Source of the DNA: CAYLJO01 sp964383905
Lineage (GTDB): Bacteria; Acidobacteriota; Blastocatellia; Pyrinomonadales; Pyrinomonadaceae
Direction of reading: 5' to 3'
Length of the DNA: 46,475 nt
Assembly (NCBI GenBank): GCA_964383905.1
Contig: CAYLJO010000016.1
Location: 1-46,475, forward strand
Under the pieces are notes generated by a model that was not told the DNA's origin, made no database searches, and saw only the letters and a program-made list of their open reading frames with translations. This document shows, piece after piece, positions 34,243 to 43,293 of the stretch. The first letter of the stretch is position 1; the number at the start of each line of letters is the position of its first letter. Made by a program: the position numbers and the translations under genes.

Positions 34243-34813
34243 CGACTTCACGCGCCTCCTTGCGCTCATCGCCGCCGCCGTGGCCGCCCGGGTCGAACTC
34301 GTCCAACTGCGTGAAAAGAATCTCACTTCACGCACCCTTTACGAATTGTCATTACGCGCCGCGGCAATCACCCACGGCAGCGCGACACGCCTTCTGGTTA
34401 ATGATCGCGCCGACATTGCGCGCGGTGCCGGAGCCGACGGCGTTCATCTCACCGCGCGCTCACTTGAGCCACACGTCGTGCGACGCGCCTTCGGCAGCGA
34501 TTTCCTGATCGGTGCCTCCACGCACTCGCTTGCGGAAACGCGTGAGGCGCGCGACGGTGGGGCGGACTTCGCCACCTTCGGCCCCGTCTTTAACACACCG
34601 TCGAAACGCAGCTACGGCGCTCCGCTCGGCCTCGCCAAGCTGAACGAAGCCGCCCGAGCCATCCGACCCTTTCCGCTTATCGCCCTCGGCGGCGTCACGC
34701 GCGAAAATGCGTCTGACACATTACGCGCAGGGGCAAGAGGTGTCGCCGCAATTCGTCTATTCGACGACCCACAAAATTTACCCGCAGCGGTGCGTGCCGT
34801 TCGCGGCGAGTGA
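34163..34813 (+). CDS. thiE: Thiamine-phosphate synthase
   Basis: A 216-residue TIM-barrel enzyme that couples HMP-pyrophosphate with the thiazole phosphate to make thiamine phosphate. Diagnostic parts are VELVQLREKNLTSRTLYEL (45-63), LLVNDRADIARGAGADGVHL (77-96), FGPVFNTPSKRSYG (138-151) and PLIALGGVTRENASDTLRAGARGVAAI. The diphosphate-binding Arg and Lys of QLREK are intact. The 80-bp overlap with the preceding small membrane gene may couple their translation. thiD follows 185 bp later in the same direction. No TPP riboswitch is visible upstream. Confidence 0.95.
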   Translation: MPLNLQSPIIYLITSGATTPTTNPSSDDFTRLLALIAAAVAARVELVQLREKNLTSRTLYELSLRAAAITHGSATRLLVNDRADIARGAGADGVHLTARSLEPHVVRRAFGSDFLIGASTHSLAETREARDGGADFATFGPVFNTPSKRSYGAPLGLAKLNEAARAIRPFPLIALGGVTRENASDTLRAGARGVAAIRLFDDPQNLPAAVRAVRGE

Positions 34814-34998
34814 TTTGACGGTCTGACATCCCGGTCCCGAACCGAGCCTTCTCCCCGTTATGATATGGAGTATCAACGGTGTCGCGGGTTGCGAGGGCGT
34901 CGGCGGTTGTGGTATGCAGAATCTCTAATCGCGGGTGTGCCTGCTCTCAGCAGCTAAGATGCCGGACGGCACTCGCCGGTAATGCGGGCGCATAAAAG

Positions 34999-35796
34999 AT
35001 GATGACTGATGACTCGACCGCGCCGCCTGTAGCGCTCACCGTCGCCGGTTTTGACCCTTCAGGCGGCGCGGGCGTCATCGCCGACGTCAAGACCTTCCAA
35101 GCTTTCGGCTGCTTCGCCACGGCGGCGGTCACGTCACTGACGTTCCAGAACACAACGGGTGTATTCGGCGCGGCCCATCAAACGGCTGAAACTGTTCGCG
35201 CGCAAGTCATGGCGGTGATCCAGGATTTCAGCCTCGCCTGTGTCAAGACGGGGATGCTGCCGACACGCGAGGTCATCCTGGAGGTCGCGCGCCTTCTTCG
35301 TGAAACAGAGCTGCCTTCACCGGTTGTTGATCCGGTTATCCGTTCAACATCCGGTTACGATTTGATAGACGCCTCCGCACTCGCTTCTCTGACGGCGGAA
35401 CTCCTGCCGCTTGCTCGCATCGTCACGCCGAACATCCCGGAGGCCGAGCGCATCACCGGCTTGCGCATTACGGATGAAGAAGGGATGCGACGTGCGGCCC
35501 TGCGGATGCGGGATATGGGGGTGCGGGCCGTACTCGTCAAAGGCGGGCATCTCGAGGGGGACGCCATTGACCTGCTCGATGATGGCGGGCGCGTGACGTC
35601 CTTTCGCGGCGAGAGGATCGAGGGAGGCAGGATCCACGGTACGGGCTGCACGCTTGCGGCGGCGATTGCGGCGTGTCTGGCGCGTGGGATGAGTCTGGAA
35701 GGTGCGGTTAAGGCGGCCAAGCGCTTTGTCTCAGACGCCATTCTCTTTGCCCCGAACATTGGTCAGGGTTCCAGGCCGATCGATCCTAGAGCATGA
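34999..35796 (+). CDS. thiD: Hydroxymethylpyrimidine / phosphomethylpyrimidine kinase
   Basis: A 265-residue ribokinase-fold enzyme that phosphorylates HMP and HMP-phosphate for thiamine synthesis. The signatures LTVAGFDPSGGAGVIADVKTF (14-34), ATAAVTSLTFQNTTGV, VKTGMLPTREV, VDPVIRSTSGYDLID and the late anion-hole motif GGRIHGTGCTLAAAIAA are all present. Length is standard (about 265). Paired ATGs at 34999 and 35002 make the exact first residue uncertain by one. It lies downstream of thiE, consistent with one pathway. A MITE-like repeat begins just after its stop codon. Confidence 0.96.
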   Translation: MMTDDSTAPPVALTVAGFDPSGGAGVIADVKTFQAFGCFATAAVTSLTFQNTTGVFGAAHQTAETVRAQVMAVIQDFSLACVKTGMLPTREVILEVARLLRETELPSPVVDPVIRSTSGYDLIDASALASLTAELLPLARIVTPNIPEAERITGLRITDEEGMRRAALRMRDMGVRAVLVKGGHLEGDAIDLLDDGGRVTSFRGERIEGGRIHGTGCTLAAAIAACLARGMSLEGAVKAAKRFVSDAILFAPNIGQGSRPIDPRA

Positions 35797-35806
35797 TTGG
35801 CTTGAA

Positions 35807-35924
35807 TGTATGGAAGAAGGCAATCTGAACCGCAGAGGGCACAGAGGTTCACAGAGGAAAGGCTTAATAGGTTCAGACACGATGGTAGTAGCCACCTGCT
35901 GATTAATGATGACTGCTCCATACA
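35807..35924. repeat. MITE-like element, copy A
   Basis: About 118 bp with inverted ends: TGTATGGAAGAAG at the left and the complement of TGTATGGAGCAG at 35913-35924. The interior holds a GAACCGCAGAGG...GTTCACAGAGGAAAG repeat and GCTGATTAATGATGAC. A second copy lies at 41992-42110. In both places it starts about 15-20 bp after a stop codon preceded or followed by CTAGAGCAT. It has no coding capacity. Confidence 0.7.
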
Positions 35925-36003
35925 GACTATTGCATACCGCTCTAAAAGCGGTGACAGGTGACGAGGTGAAGCCCCGCTTTATCTATACCCTCGTTACCTG
36001 TCA

Positions 36004-36486
36004 CTATTCGATAGTGACTCTCTCCATTGTTACCGGCGTGATGGGTTTATCGTTGCGATCCGTTTCAGTTAAGGCGATGGCGTCAACCACCCCCTGCCCT
36101 TCCGTCACGCGGCCAAAGATGGTGTAGTTGGGGGGCAGCGGGTAATCAACGTGCATGATGAAAAACTGTGAGCCGTTGGTGTTTGGGCCGGCGTTGGCCA
36201 TCGCCACTGTGCCCGCTTTGTAGCCGCGCCGGTAGACCTCTGACGAGCTATTGATCTCGTCGGGAAAACGTCCACCGGAAGCTGATTCGCCGCCGCGTCC
36301 CGTGCCGGTCGGATCCCCGCCCTGAATCATAAATCCCTTAATGACGCGGTGGAAGGTAACGCCATCATAGTAGCCGCGCTCGGCGAGATTAATAAAGTTT
36401 TCGGTCGTCTTCGGCGCGTCTGCCTCCAGCAGCTCGAAGCGGATCGTGCCTTTATTCGTCTGGATAACGGCGGTGCGATTTGCCAC
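36004..36486 (-). CDS. Peptidyl-prolyl cis-trans isomerase, cyclophilin type
   Basis: A 160-residue cytoplasmic cyclophilin, no signal peptide. Catalytic and binding features are FHRVIKGFMIQGGDPTGTGRGG (about 45-66), with the key Arg in FHRVI, MANAGPNTNGSQFFI (about 96-110) and the C-terminal FGRVTEGQGVVDAI. The start is a GTG at 36486 with AAAGGAG seven bases upstream. It lies just downstream of the HAD-phosphatase gene's end region on the same strand and is probably transcribed alone. It speeds proline isomerisation during protein folding. Confidence 0.96.
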   Translation of the reverse strand: MANRTAVIQTNKGTIRFELLEADAPKTTENFINLAERGYYDGVTFHRVIKGFMIQGGDPTGTGRGGESASGGRFPDEINSSSEVYRRGYKAGTVAMANAGPNTNGSQFFIMHVDYPLPPNYTIFGRVTEGQGVVDAIALTETDRNDKPITPVTMERVTIE

Positions 36487-36534
36487 GTATGTTCTCCTTT
36501 GATATTGAGAGGCATAGCCGCAGGCCCTTGCGCC

Positions 36535-37416
36535 TCACAAAGTTTTTTGCAGCCTATCCTGTAAGATAAATTCTTCAATCGCGACGGCCACACCATCCTC
36601 ATCGTTAGTGGCCGTGACATGAAAGCCGGCGATGTCGCGGAGGGACGCTTCAGCATTACCCATGAGGACGCTTGTGCCGGCATAATGAAGCATCTCCAGA
36701 TCGTTCAGATTGTCGCCGACGGCCATCACCTCTTCGCGCGTGATACCCAGTTCGGCGGCCGCCGCCGCAACGCCCAGGCCCTTGGATGCGCCCGGGTTCA
36801 AGACATCCAACAAGGCAAAATCCTGTTGCAGATACATTGTGCTTAACACTTTCACACCGTCTGAGAGTTTGCCCTGCAAACTCTCACCCAGGTGCCGCAT
36901 CGCCGCGCACGTGCCTGAGAAACCGATATGCACGGGGGCATGGTCGAGATAATCTTCGAGGGACGGGACGCGGCGGACGGCCCGCGCCGCGTCATCCCCC
37001 ACCACGCGGCGCGACCACGCGATGTATTTTGCCAGCGCGTAATTGTCTTCGCTGATGTGGTCAAACACCAGCACACCCATGCCGTCGGGGTCATCACTAA
37101 CCATCGCATCCGCGCGCTGGACGCGTGCAATTTTTAGAACCGCGTGCGCCGCTTCGACCGGCAGGAGTAGTGCGGCAACCGTTTCCAGCGTGCGCGCGTG
37201 TTTGGTGAGTGCGCCGTTATGCGCGATGACCGGCGCATCGAGGCCAAGCTCAAGGGCCAACGGGCGGGCGTCGCGAAAACGGCGGCCCGTGACGACCGCG
37301 ACACGCACGCCGCGCTCGCGCGCCAATGCAATCGTGTGCCGGCTGCGCTCTGTCAGTTCTCCACGCGAGTTGAGCAGCGTCCCGTCAAGGTCGAGTGCGA
37401 GTAAGCGAATAGGCAT
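36535..37416 (-). CDS. Cof-type HAD-IIB family phosphatase
   Basis: 293 residues from the ATG at 37416. HAD motif I is LALDLDGTLLNS with the nucleophile Asp, motif II is VAVVTGRRF, motif III includes the Lys in NPGASKGLGVAAAAAELG, and motif IV is VMAVGDNLNDLEML. The Cof cap domain lies between motifs II and III. These enzymes dephosphorylate sugar phosphates, flavin nucleotides or related small molecules, and the substrate cannot be predicted. Length is usual (270-290). The gene is followed on the same strand by the cyclophilin gene 48 bp downstream. Confidence 0.93.
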   Translation of the reverse strand: MPIRLLALDLDGTLLNSRGELTERSRHTIALARERGVRVAVVTGRRFRDARPLALELGLDAPVIAHNGALTKHARTLETVAALLLPVEAAHAVLKIARVQRADAMVSDDPDGMGVLVFDHISEDNYALAKYIAWSRRVVGDDAARAVRRVPSLEDYLDHAPVHIGFSGTCAAMRHLGESLQGKLSDGVKVLSTMYLQQDFALLDVLNPGASKGLGVAAAAAELGITREEVMAVGDNLNDLEMLHYAGTSVLMGNAEASLRDIAGFHVTATNDEDGVAVAIEEFILQDRLQKTL

Positions 37417-37751
37417 GGAAATCAAAAGCTAAGGGTAAAGGGAAAAGGGTAAAAAGGCAAAAGGAAAGGAGGGCCGGAAGGGGATCAGACGCGCCCGCGC
37501 CCGCGCCACTTCTTTCCCCTTACCGGTGGCGCAACATGGACGCTCCACCTGGCGGAAATTTGATGAAAAGCGCGTATGATGGGCATAGAAAAGCGTAAGA
37601 AAGGGGGCGGGCGAAAGCAATGATGCGGGGGACCGTGGGGGCACCTCTAAAATGATGCCTTGAGTATTTCAGCGCGTGGCCGGCCGGCCTTTCAGCACGC
37701 ACGAGACGGAATCTCAGCGCCCGATAACCAGAAAGGAAGATTGGCAAAATA
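37417..37751. other. Intergenic region between divergent HAD and thrC genes
   Basis: No gene is supported. An A/G-rich stretch with repeated AAAGGGTAAA-like phrases occupies about 37430-37475, and a GC-rich stretch follows. Promoters for both flanking genes are expected here, but none is clear. Confidence 0.45.
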
Positions 37752-38948
37752 ATGAATGTGACACACCTTGAATGTGCGGCATGCGGTCTCGAATACGAGG
37801 CACGGCGGTTGCGTAATCTCTGCAAGCAATGCGGCAAGCCGTTGTTGGTTCGTTATAATCTGGAACGCGCCGCGCATAGTTTGACAAAAGAAGCCTTGCG
37901 GACACGCCGCGCAGACCTCTGGCGCTACCGCGAAGTGCTGCCCGTCGAGCGCGACGAGAACATCGTTTCGCTCGGCGAGGGATGGACGCCGCTTCTTCGC
38001 GCGCCGAGGCTGGCAGAGCGGTTGGACACGATGCTTGATCTTTATATCAAGGACGAGTCACAGAACCCGACGCAAAGTTTCAAGGCGCGTGGCATGACGA
38101 CGGCCGTCTCGATGGCGAAGGAGCTGGGCGCGCGCAAGCTTGCCGTGCCGTCGGCGGGCAACGCCGCCGGAGCCCTCGCGGCTTATGGGGCTCGCGCCGG
38201 GCTCGAGACCTTTATTTTTATGCCGCGCGATACGCCGCGTGCTAATGTCATCGAGTGCGAACAGACAGGCGCCCACGTCACGCTGATGGACGGCCTGATC
38301 ACAGATTGTGGCGCGGAAGTGGCCCGCCGAAAGGATGTTGAAGGCTGGTTCGATGTTTCTACTTTGAAAGAGCCGTACCGCGTCGAGGGCAAAAAGACGC
38401 TCGGCTATGAGCTGGCGGAGCAACTCGGGTGGAAGCTGCCTGACGTCGTGATCTATCCGACCGGCGGCGGAACGGGCCTGATCGGGATGTGGAAAGCTTT
38501 CGATGAGATGGAGAAGATGGGGTGGATCGGGCCGGAACGCCCGCGCATGGTCACGGTGCAGGCCGCCGGGTGCGCGCCCATTGTTCGCGCGTTCGCGGAA
38601 GGGAATCGTTTCGCGGACGAGTTCCCGAATGCGACGACGACCGCTTCGGGCCTGCGCGTGCCGCGCGCCGTCGGGGATTTTTTGATCCTCGATGCGCTGC
38701 GTGCGTCAGGCGGAACGGCCGTTGCCGTGACTGACGAAGAGCTGATCGCCGCGGCGCGCGAGGTCGGCGCAAGCGAGGGTCTGTTTGTCGCGCCGGAGGG
38801 AGCCGCCTGCCTCCCGGCGCTGAGAAAACTGCTCACCTCGGGAGAAGTTAAAGCGGGCGAGCAGGTCGTTCTTTTCAATACAGGCGCGGGCGTTAAATAC
38901 CTGGAGAGCTATTCAAGCCAGGCGCAAGAATTTCGGCAGCGAGGCTAA
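37752..38948 (+). CDS. thrC: Threonine synthase
   Basis: 398 residues. The N-terminal zinc-ribbon-like CAAC...CKQC (8-11 and 24-27) is typical of the long-form family that resembles archaeal and acidobacterial threonine synthases. The PLP Lys is in NPTQSFKARG (about 107-116), and the phosphate loop is PTGGGTGLIGMW (about 237-248). It converts O-phosphohomoserine to threonine. The related activity of threonine dehydratase is less likely given the length and the zinc motif. It stands alone with no other threonine genes nearby. Confidence 0.9.
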   Translation: MNVTHLECAACGLEYEARRLRNLCKQCGKPLLVRYNLERAAHSLTKEALRTRRADLWRYREVLPVERDENIVSLGEGWTPLLRAPRLAERLDTMLDLYIKDESQNPTQSFKARGMTTAVSMAKELGARKLAVPSAGNAAGALAAYGARAGLETFIFMPRDTPRANVIECEQTGAHVTLMDGLITDCGAEVARRKDVEGWFDVSTLKEPYRVEGKKTLGYELAEQLGWKLPDVVIYPTGGGTGLIGMWKAFDEMEKMGWIGPERPRMVTVQAAGCAPIVRAFAEGNRFADEFPNATTTASGLRVPRAVGDFLILDALRASGGTAVAVTDEELIAAAREVGASEGLFVAPEGAACLPALRKLLTSGEVKAGEQVVLFNTGAGVKYLESYSSQAQEFRQRG

Positions 38949-39254
38949 AAAAAGAGCAGATATAGGCATATTATTTAGTCAGGGGATGTTTGGCCCCGCA
39001 CCGCAATTGGTGGCGCGCCGACGGGTTCAATCGCGCCGCTCAACACCCGGGCCGCGATGCCATGAGAGCAAAGACGGTTGTGGTCTCCGGGGCGGATTAT
39101 TTGGCTCACCGGCCGGAAATTGAAGCTCAAATTCGGGCTTAATCCGCCACGGCTAATCGCTGTAAAATAGCGGGGCGAATTCTTGCCGCCGGCAAAGGAG
39201 CATGGAATGGTGCCGCGCACAACCGGAGCCAGGTCGAAGCAGGGAGGAGTTTCT
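38949..39254. other. Intergenic region upstream of the exported TPR gene
   Basis: No gene is seen. A short palindrome around CGCTGTAAAATAGCG near 39157-39171 includes a TAAAAT that could serve as a -10 box. Otherwise the stretch is unremarkable. The annotated start of the next gene is placed at its end because of a strong ribosome-binding site. Confidence 0.45.
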
Positions 39255-40544
39255 GTGAAATATTTAATCTGCACCCTCGCAGTGCTCGCCGCGGTCGCGC
39301 AAACGCCCGCCGTTATTTTTGGACAGCAAGCGAGCGCAACGCAGCTTGATGAAAGGGACCGGGCCCGGTTTGACGATTTGCGGGCGCGTGGATCCGAAGC
39401 ATTGTTCAACCTCGATTATGAAGGCGCGCGCCGCGAGTTCAACGAGATCGTGAAGCTGTTTCCGGACCACCCGGGTGGTCCACTGTTTCTCGCGGCCAGC
39501 CTCTGGGCGAAGACGTTGAATGAGTCGCGACGGCTACAATCGGGCCTTTACAACTCAGACTCTTTCTACGCGAAGGGCAATGATAAGATTGACCCGCAGA
39601 CGGTTGAGCAGTTTCGCGCGTGGACGAAGGCCGCCAAACAACTCGCCGAAGCGCGTCTCAAGCGCAACCCTCGCGACGTCGAGGCCCTTTATTTTCTCGG
39701 CTCAGCGGAGGGCTTAAAGGCGGCGTTTGCGGCGTCCGTACAGCGCAGTTTCATCGGCGCGTTGAAAGAGGGCTCGAATTCGGTGGACCGCCACCGCCAG
39801 GTCATTAAACTCGACCCAAACTTTCACGACGCCGAGCTGACCATTGGCCTTTATGATTATGTTGTCGGTTCGCTTCCGCTACCGGTCAAATTGCTGGCGA
39901 GTGTGGCGGGGGCGCACGGCTCAAAAAAACGCGGGCTCCTCACACTCGAGCGCGTCGCGCGCCAGGGACATTGGGCAAGTGACGAAGCCAGAGCACTGCT
40001 CATCGTCCTCTGCAAGCGCGAAAAACGGTACGCGGATGCGCTCGCCTTTGCGCGCGAGCTTGCCGCAAAGCATCCACGTAATTACTTGTTTAAGCTGGAG
40101 GCGGCCGATGCGCTCTCGTTACAGGCGGCCGTCGAGCGGCGGGCGAACAGAGCTACAGAAGCGGCGAAGTATGAGCGTGAAGCCCTCGATATATTCGAAG
40201 CGCTGCTGAATGACCGTTCCGCGCTCACGACCGCGTCCCGTGCCTTGGATCTCATACACTTCCGTTACGGCGAATCTCTTCTTGTTGCGGGGCAACATGA
40301 GCATGCGGCGAAAGAGTTTCTGGCGGCTGCGAGCGTGGCCAACGCCGAATCCAGCCTGACGACGATGGCGCACCTACGTGGCGCGCAAGCCTTAGACCTG
40401 GCGGGCAAAAGGAGCGACGCGCTGGCCCAGTATCGCACCGTGCTGAATCGTCCCGATGCTTACGACGCGCACGAAGAGGCGCGGCGGGGGCTGCGTGAGC
40501 CGTACAAAATGAGAAGCGGCGGCGGAAAAGGCGCGTCGGAGTGA
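39255..40544 (+). CDS. Exported tetratricopeptide-like protein
   Basis: 429 residues from the GTG at 39255, which has GGAGG seven bases upstream; an in-frame ATG at 39183 lacks such a site. The start then gives a signal peptide, MKYLICTLAVLAAVAQTPAVIFGQQA. The rest is helical with TPR-like units (ALFNLDYEGARREFNEIVKLFPDHPGG, EVVKLDPNFHDAELTIGLYDYVVGSLP-like segments and AHLRGAQALDLAGKRSDALAQYRTVLNRP). The GLYDYVVGSLPLPVKLLASVAG stretch is conserved in style among bacterial secreted TPR proteins of unknown role. It overlaps the next gene's possible GTG start by 4 bp. Confidence 0.85.
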   Translation: MKYLICTLAVLAAVAQTPAVIFGQQASATQLDERDRARFDDLRARGSEALFNLDYEGARREFNEIVKLFPDHPGGPLFLAASLWAKTLNESRRLQSGLYNSDSFYAKGNDKIDPQTVEQFRAWTKAAKQLAEARLKRNPRDVEALYFLGSAEGLKAAFAASVQRSFIGALKEGSNSVDRHRQVIKLDPNFHDAELTIGLYDYVVGSLPLPVKLLASVAGAHGSKKRGLLTLERVARQGHWASDEARALLIVLCKREKRYADALAFARELAAKHPRNYLFKLEAADALSLQAAVERRANRATEAAKYEREALDIFEALLNDRSALTTASRALDLIHFRYGESLLVAGQHEHAAKEFLAAASVANAESSLTTMAHLRGAQALDLAGKRSDALAQYRTVLNRPDAYDAHEEARRGLREPYKMRSGGGKGASE

Positions 40545-40593
40545 ACAGTAAGACGGGGCTCGAAACAAGCGGCGCAGGGCGCGCGCGCGGCGG

Positions 40594-41975
40594 TTGCTGC
40601 TCTGCCTGGACGGCGTGCCTTACGAGATCGTCAAGGTAGCCAAGGAGCGCGGTTTGTTCGAGGCTTTCGGCGCACCGTCGCGCCTGCTTTCGCCTTTCCC
40701 GACGCTGACGAACGTGGCGCTTTCAGCCATGTTGGGTGCGACCCCGCCGCCCGGTTACGAGAGCCTCTATTTTGACCGTTCGGCGCGGGAGTTTCGCGGC
40801 GGCGTGCGCAAATATATCGGCCGCCGCACGCCCGACAAAGTCCCGTCGTCTTACATGGACGAGCTCGATTATCAGGAGCCACTCCCGTTTGAGTTCCTCA
40901 TCTATGTCGCGACGGAGGCGGTCTGGCGCGCAGATATGCGCCGCTTTCACGAGGCTTTTCGCGCCGCGCCGCAAACACNNNNNNNNNNNNNNNNNNNNNN
41001 NNNNNNNNNNNNNNNNNNNNNNNNNNNNNNNNNNNNNNNNNNNNNNNNNNNNNNNNNNNNNNNNNNNNNNNNNNNNNNTGGCGCGCAGATATGCGCCGCT
41101 TTCACGAGGCTTTTCGCGCCGCGCCGCAAACACACGATTTTTTCGCCTTTCTTAAAGGAACGGACGGCCTGCTGCATCTCCGAGGGCCGGAGCGTCTACA
41201 TGTTGCGCTCGAGTCACTGGATCACATATTGCGCGACATACGCGCCTGGTGCGGCGCAGAAACGGAGATCGTGTTGTTCTCCGATCACGGCATGAATTTG
41301 CAGGAGAACCGGCGCGTTAACCTGCAAACCCACCTGCGCCTGTGCGGCTACACGCTGGCGGGGCGCGGGCACGGTCAGAACCGCCATCACGTAACGATCC
41401 CGGCCTTCGGCCTATGCGGGTATGCGGCTTTGTACTGCATCGATGAGGAAGCCCCTCAGTTGGCCGGCGCGGTGGCCGAACTTGAGGGCGTTGACTTCAC
41501 AATTTATCGTGACGGTGGGGCGGCGGTCGTGGTTAAAAGCTCCAGCGGCGCCGCGCGTAATCACCGGCGTGAAAGCGAACGCGGCGTCCTTTACCGCTAC
41601 GAACAGATCGAAGGCGATCCGCTGCATCTCAGCGGCGTCGTGCGTCGCCTCGGCGAGAATGAGCAATTGGATAAGTGTGGCTATGCGGCCGATCGAGCGT
41701 GGTATAAGCACACGGGCGAACATGTTTACCCGGATGCGTTGGCAAATCTCTACAGCGCGCTTCATACGCCGCGCGTCCGTCACACGGCCGACGTGCTCGT
41801 CAGCATGCGCGACGGGTACTACTACGGCGTGTCGATCTTCAGCCGTATCGTGCGGATCGCCGCCACGCACGGCAACGCCCTGCGTGCAAGTTCCAGCGCG
41901 TTCCTCATGAGTACTCATCGTGCGCTTCCGGCAACCGTGCGCGCCAGCGAAGTGCGCCCGCTCCTGCGCGACTAG
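40594..41975 (+). CDS. Type I phosphodiesterase / nucleotide pyrophosphatase family protein, crossing an assembly gap
   Basis: If the 100 Ns and one copy of the 55-bp flanking duplication are removed, one continuous reading frame of about 408 residues results. The alkaline-phosphatase-superfamily metal site is visible: Asp in LLCLDGVPYE, nucleophile Thr in FPTLTNVALSAMLG, FLKGTDGLLHLRG (Asp and His) and FSDHGMN. No signal peptide is present. The start is uncertain: TTG at 40594 has no good ribosome site, while a GTG at 40541 overlapping the previous stop would fit if a (GC)n tract were 2 bp shorter. The substrate is unknown. A MITE-like repeat follows the stop. Confidence 0.85.
40924..41133. 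other. Assembly gap (100 N) between two identical 55-bp sequences
   Basis: Ns occupy 40979-41078. The 55 bases before them (40924-40978) are identical to the 55 bases after them (41079-41133). Joining the two copies restores an uninterrupted gene, so this is an unmerged contig overlap and no sequence is actually missing. A 55-base overlap matches a common assembler k-mer size. Confidence 0.95.
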
Positions 41976-41991
41976 AGCATATCTCAGTGGG

Positions 41992-42110
41992 TGTATGGGA
42001 GGAGGCGGTCTGAACCACCGCAGGGCCGGAGAGGTTCACAGAGGGAAAGCGAAATAAATTCAGCATAGATGTCTGTAGCCCCCGCTGATTAATGATGACT
42101 CCTCCATACG
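41992..42110. repeat. MITE-like element, copy B
   Basis: The second copy of the element at 35807-35924, about 119 bp, with inverted ends GTATGGGAGG and CCTCCATAC. It shares the GGTTCACAGAGG core, the GCTGATTAATGATGACT block and a flanking GACTAT. It begins about 17 bp after the stop of the phosphodiesterase-family gene, and CTAGAGCAT overlaps that stop. The next gene converges on it. Confidence 0.7.
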
Positions 42111-42139
42111 GACTATCGTCAATCGCTACCAACTACCTT

Positions 42140-43198
42140 TTATGGCACTTCGACCATTAGATCACGCGTGAAAGTGAAGTTCGGACGCTTGCGACCCTTC
42201 ATGTATTTCGCGGCGGTCTGCGAAAGCGCGGTGACCAGGATCGGGAGTGCGATGGTGGCGTCGCAGTTGACGTAGGCGGTATGTGCGCCGCGCGCGAGTT
42301 TGCCGTAGACGAGCGTCTCGTCGAACGCGACGGCGTTCGAGCGACCGCCGGGATGCGGTGCGTCCGTCGCGATCTGAATCGCGTATTTGTGGCCGCGCGC
42401 CGGGATCTTCACGATATTGGTGGAGATCTCCGTTTGCTGGATGAAACTTTTGGTCGTGCCGCCACCCAGATTGATAACGCCCGTGACCCTTGCGCGTGCG
42501 GCGACCTGCGTCAGGTCGAGGACATCCTGGACGATATCGAACTGAAAGTTGTTCTTCTTCTCAAAGCGGGCGGCGGCGATGCCGATGGCGATCGCGCTGT
42601 CGGCGATCGCCGGACAAAAAATCGGCACGCGCGCTTTGTAGGCGGAGGTGAGCACGCCGTCCTCGGTGGCTATTTCCGCCAGCTCCCTCCCTAAAAGGTG
42701 CAGGAACTCACGCGTCGAGTAGGGCCGGCTCTGGTCCAATTGGTTTGTGAAGCCGCCGACCCATTCCTCCGCTTCCCGATATTCTTCGTCGCTCGCGAGC
42801 AGATCCCACATGCGATTGATCTGCGAGGCCTCCAATTCCGCGTCGGTCATGCTCGGGTGGGCCTGAAAGTGATGGCGGCCGAGCGTCTCGTGCAGGTCGT
42901 GGAAGAGCATCGGGCCGGAGAGCACCAGCACGTCAACGAAACGGTTCTTGATTACGTAAGCGAGCAACCGGCGCATGCCTGCCGGAATAAGTGCGCCCGA
43001 GGCGGCGACGAAGATGGTCGTGTTATCACCGAGCATATCAAGCCAGATGCGATGCGCTTCGGCCAGCTGGCGTCCGCCAAAGCCTGTGCCCTCCATCTTT
43101 TCGAGAAGCCCGGCCACCGAGCGGTCGCGATCCACCTGGACGGGGCGCGTCGGCACGGTGAGATATTTAGAGGGTCTAGGTTTTCGCTGAGTAACCAT
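42140..43198 (-). CDS. Deoxyhypusine synthase-like protein
   Basis: 352 residues of the DHS fold, an NAD-dependent aminobutyl transferase. Visible features: IFVAASGALIPAGMRRLLAYVI (about 60-81), VINLGGGTTKSFIQQTEI (about 240-257), and the C-terminal TDAPHPGGRSNAVAFDETLVYGKLARGAHTAYVNCDATIALPILV. Its YGK aligns with the catalytic Lys of DHS (SWGK). Bacteria lack eIF5A, so members like this may make homospermidine or another polyamine. The neighbouring gene encodes arginine decarboxylase, which fits polyamine metabolism. The exact reaction is unknown. Confidence 0.88.
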   Translation of the reverse strand: MVTQRKPRPSKYLTVPTRPVQVDRDRSVAGLLEKMEGTGFGGRQLAEAHRIWLDMLGDNTTIFVAASGALIPAGMRRLLAYVIKNRFVDVLVLSGPMLFHDLHETLGRHHFQAHPSMTDAELEASQINRMWDLLASDEEYREAEEWVGGFTNQLDQSRPYSTREFLHLLGRELAEIATEDGVLTSAYKARVPIFCPAIADSAIAIGIAAARFEKKNNFQFDIVQDVLDLTQVAARARVTGVINLGGGTTKSFIQQTEISTNIVKIPARGHKYAIQIATDAPHPGGRSNAVAFDETLVYGKLARGAHTAYVNCDATIALPILVTALSQTAAKYMKGRKRPNFTFTRDLMVEVP

Positions 43199-43293
43199 GA
43201 GTTATTTTCCAATCTATCAAAAGAATAGCTCCGCATTCCGGGCTCGAGCTTTTAACCTGAAATTTGGGACCCGAAACTGGAAGCCATGTGCAT

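Noticed and set aside
34814..34998. TPP riboswitch upstream of thiD or thiE
   Set aside because: The CUGAGA...ACCC and GAACCUGAUC-type elements of the THI box are absent. A small CCGTT/AACGG hairpin near 34857-34881 is present but has no T-run.
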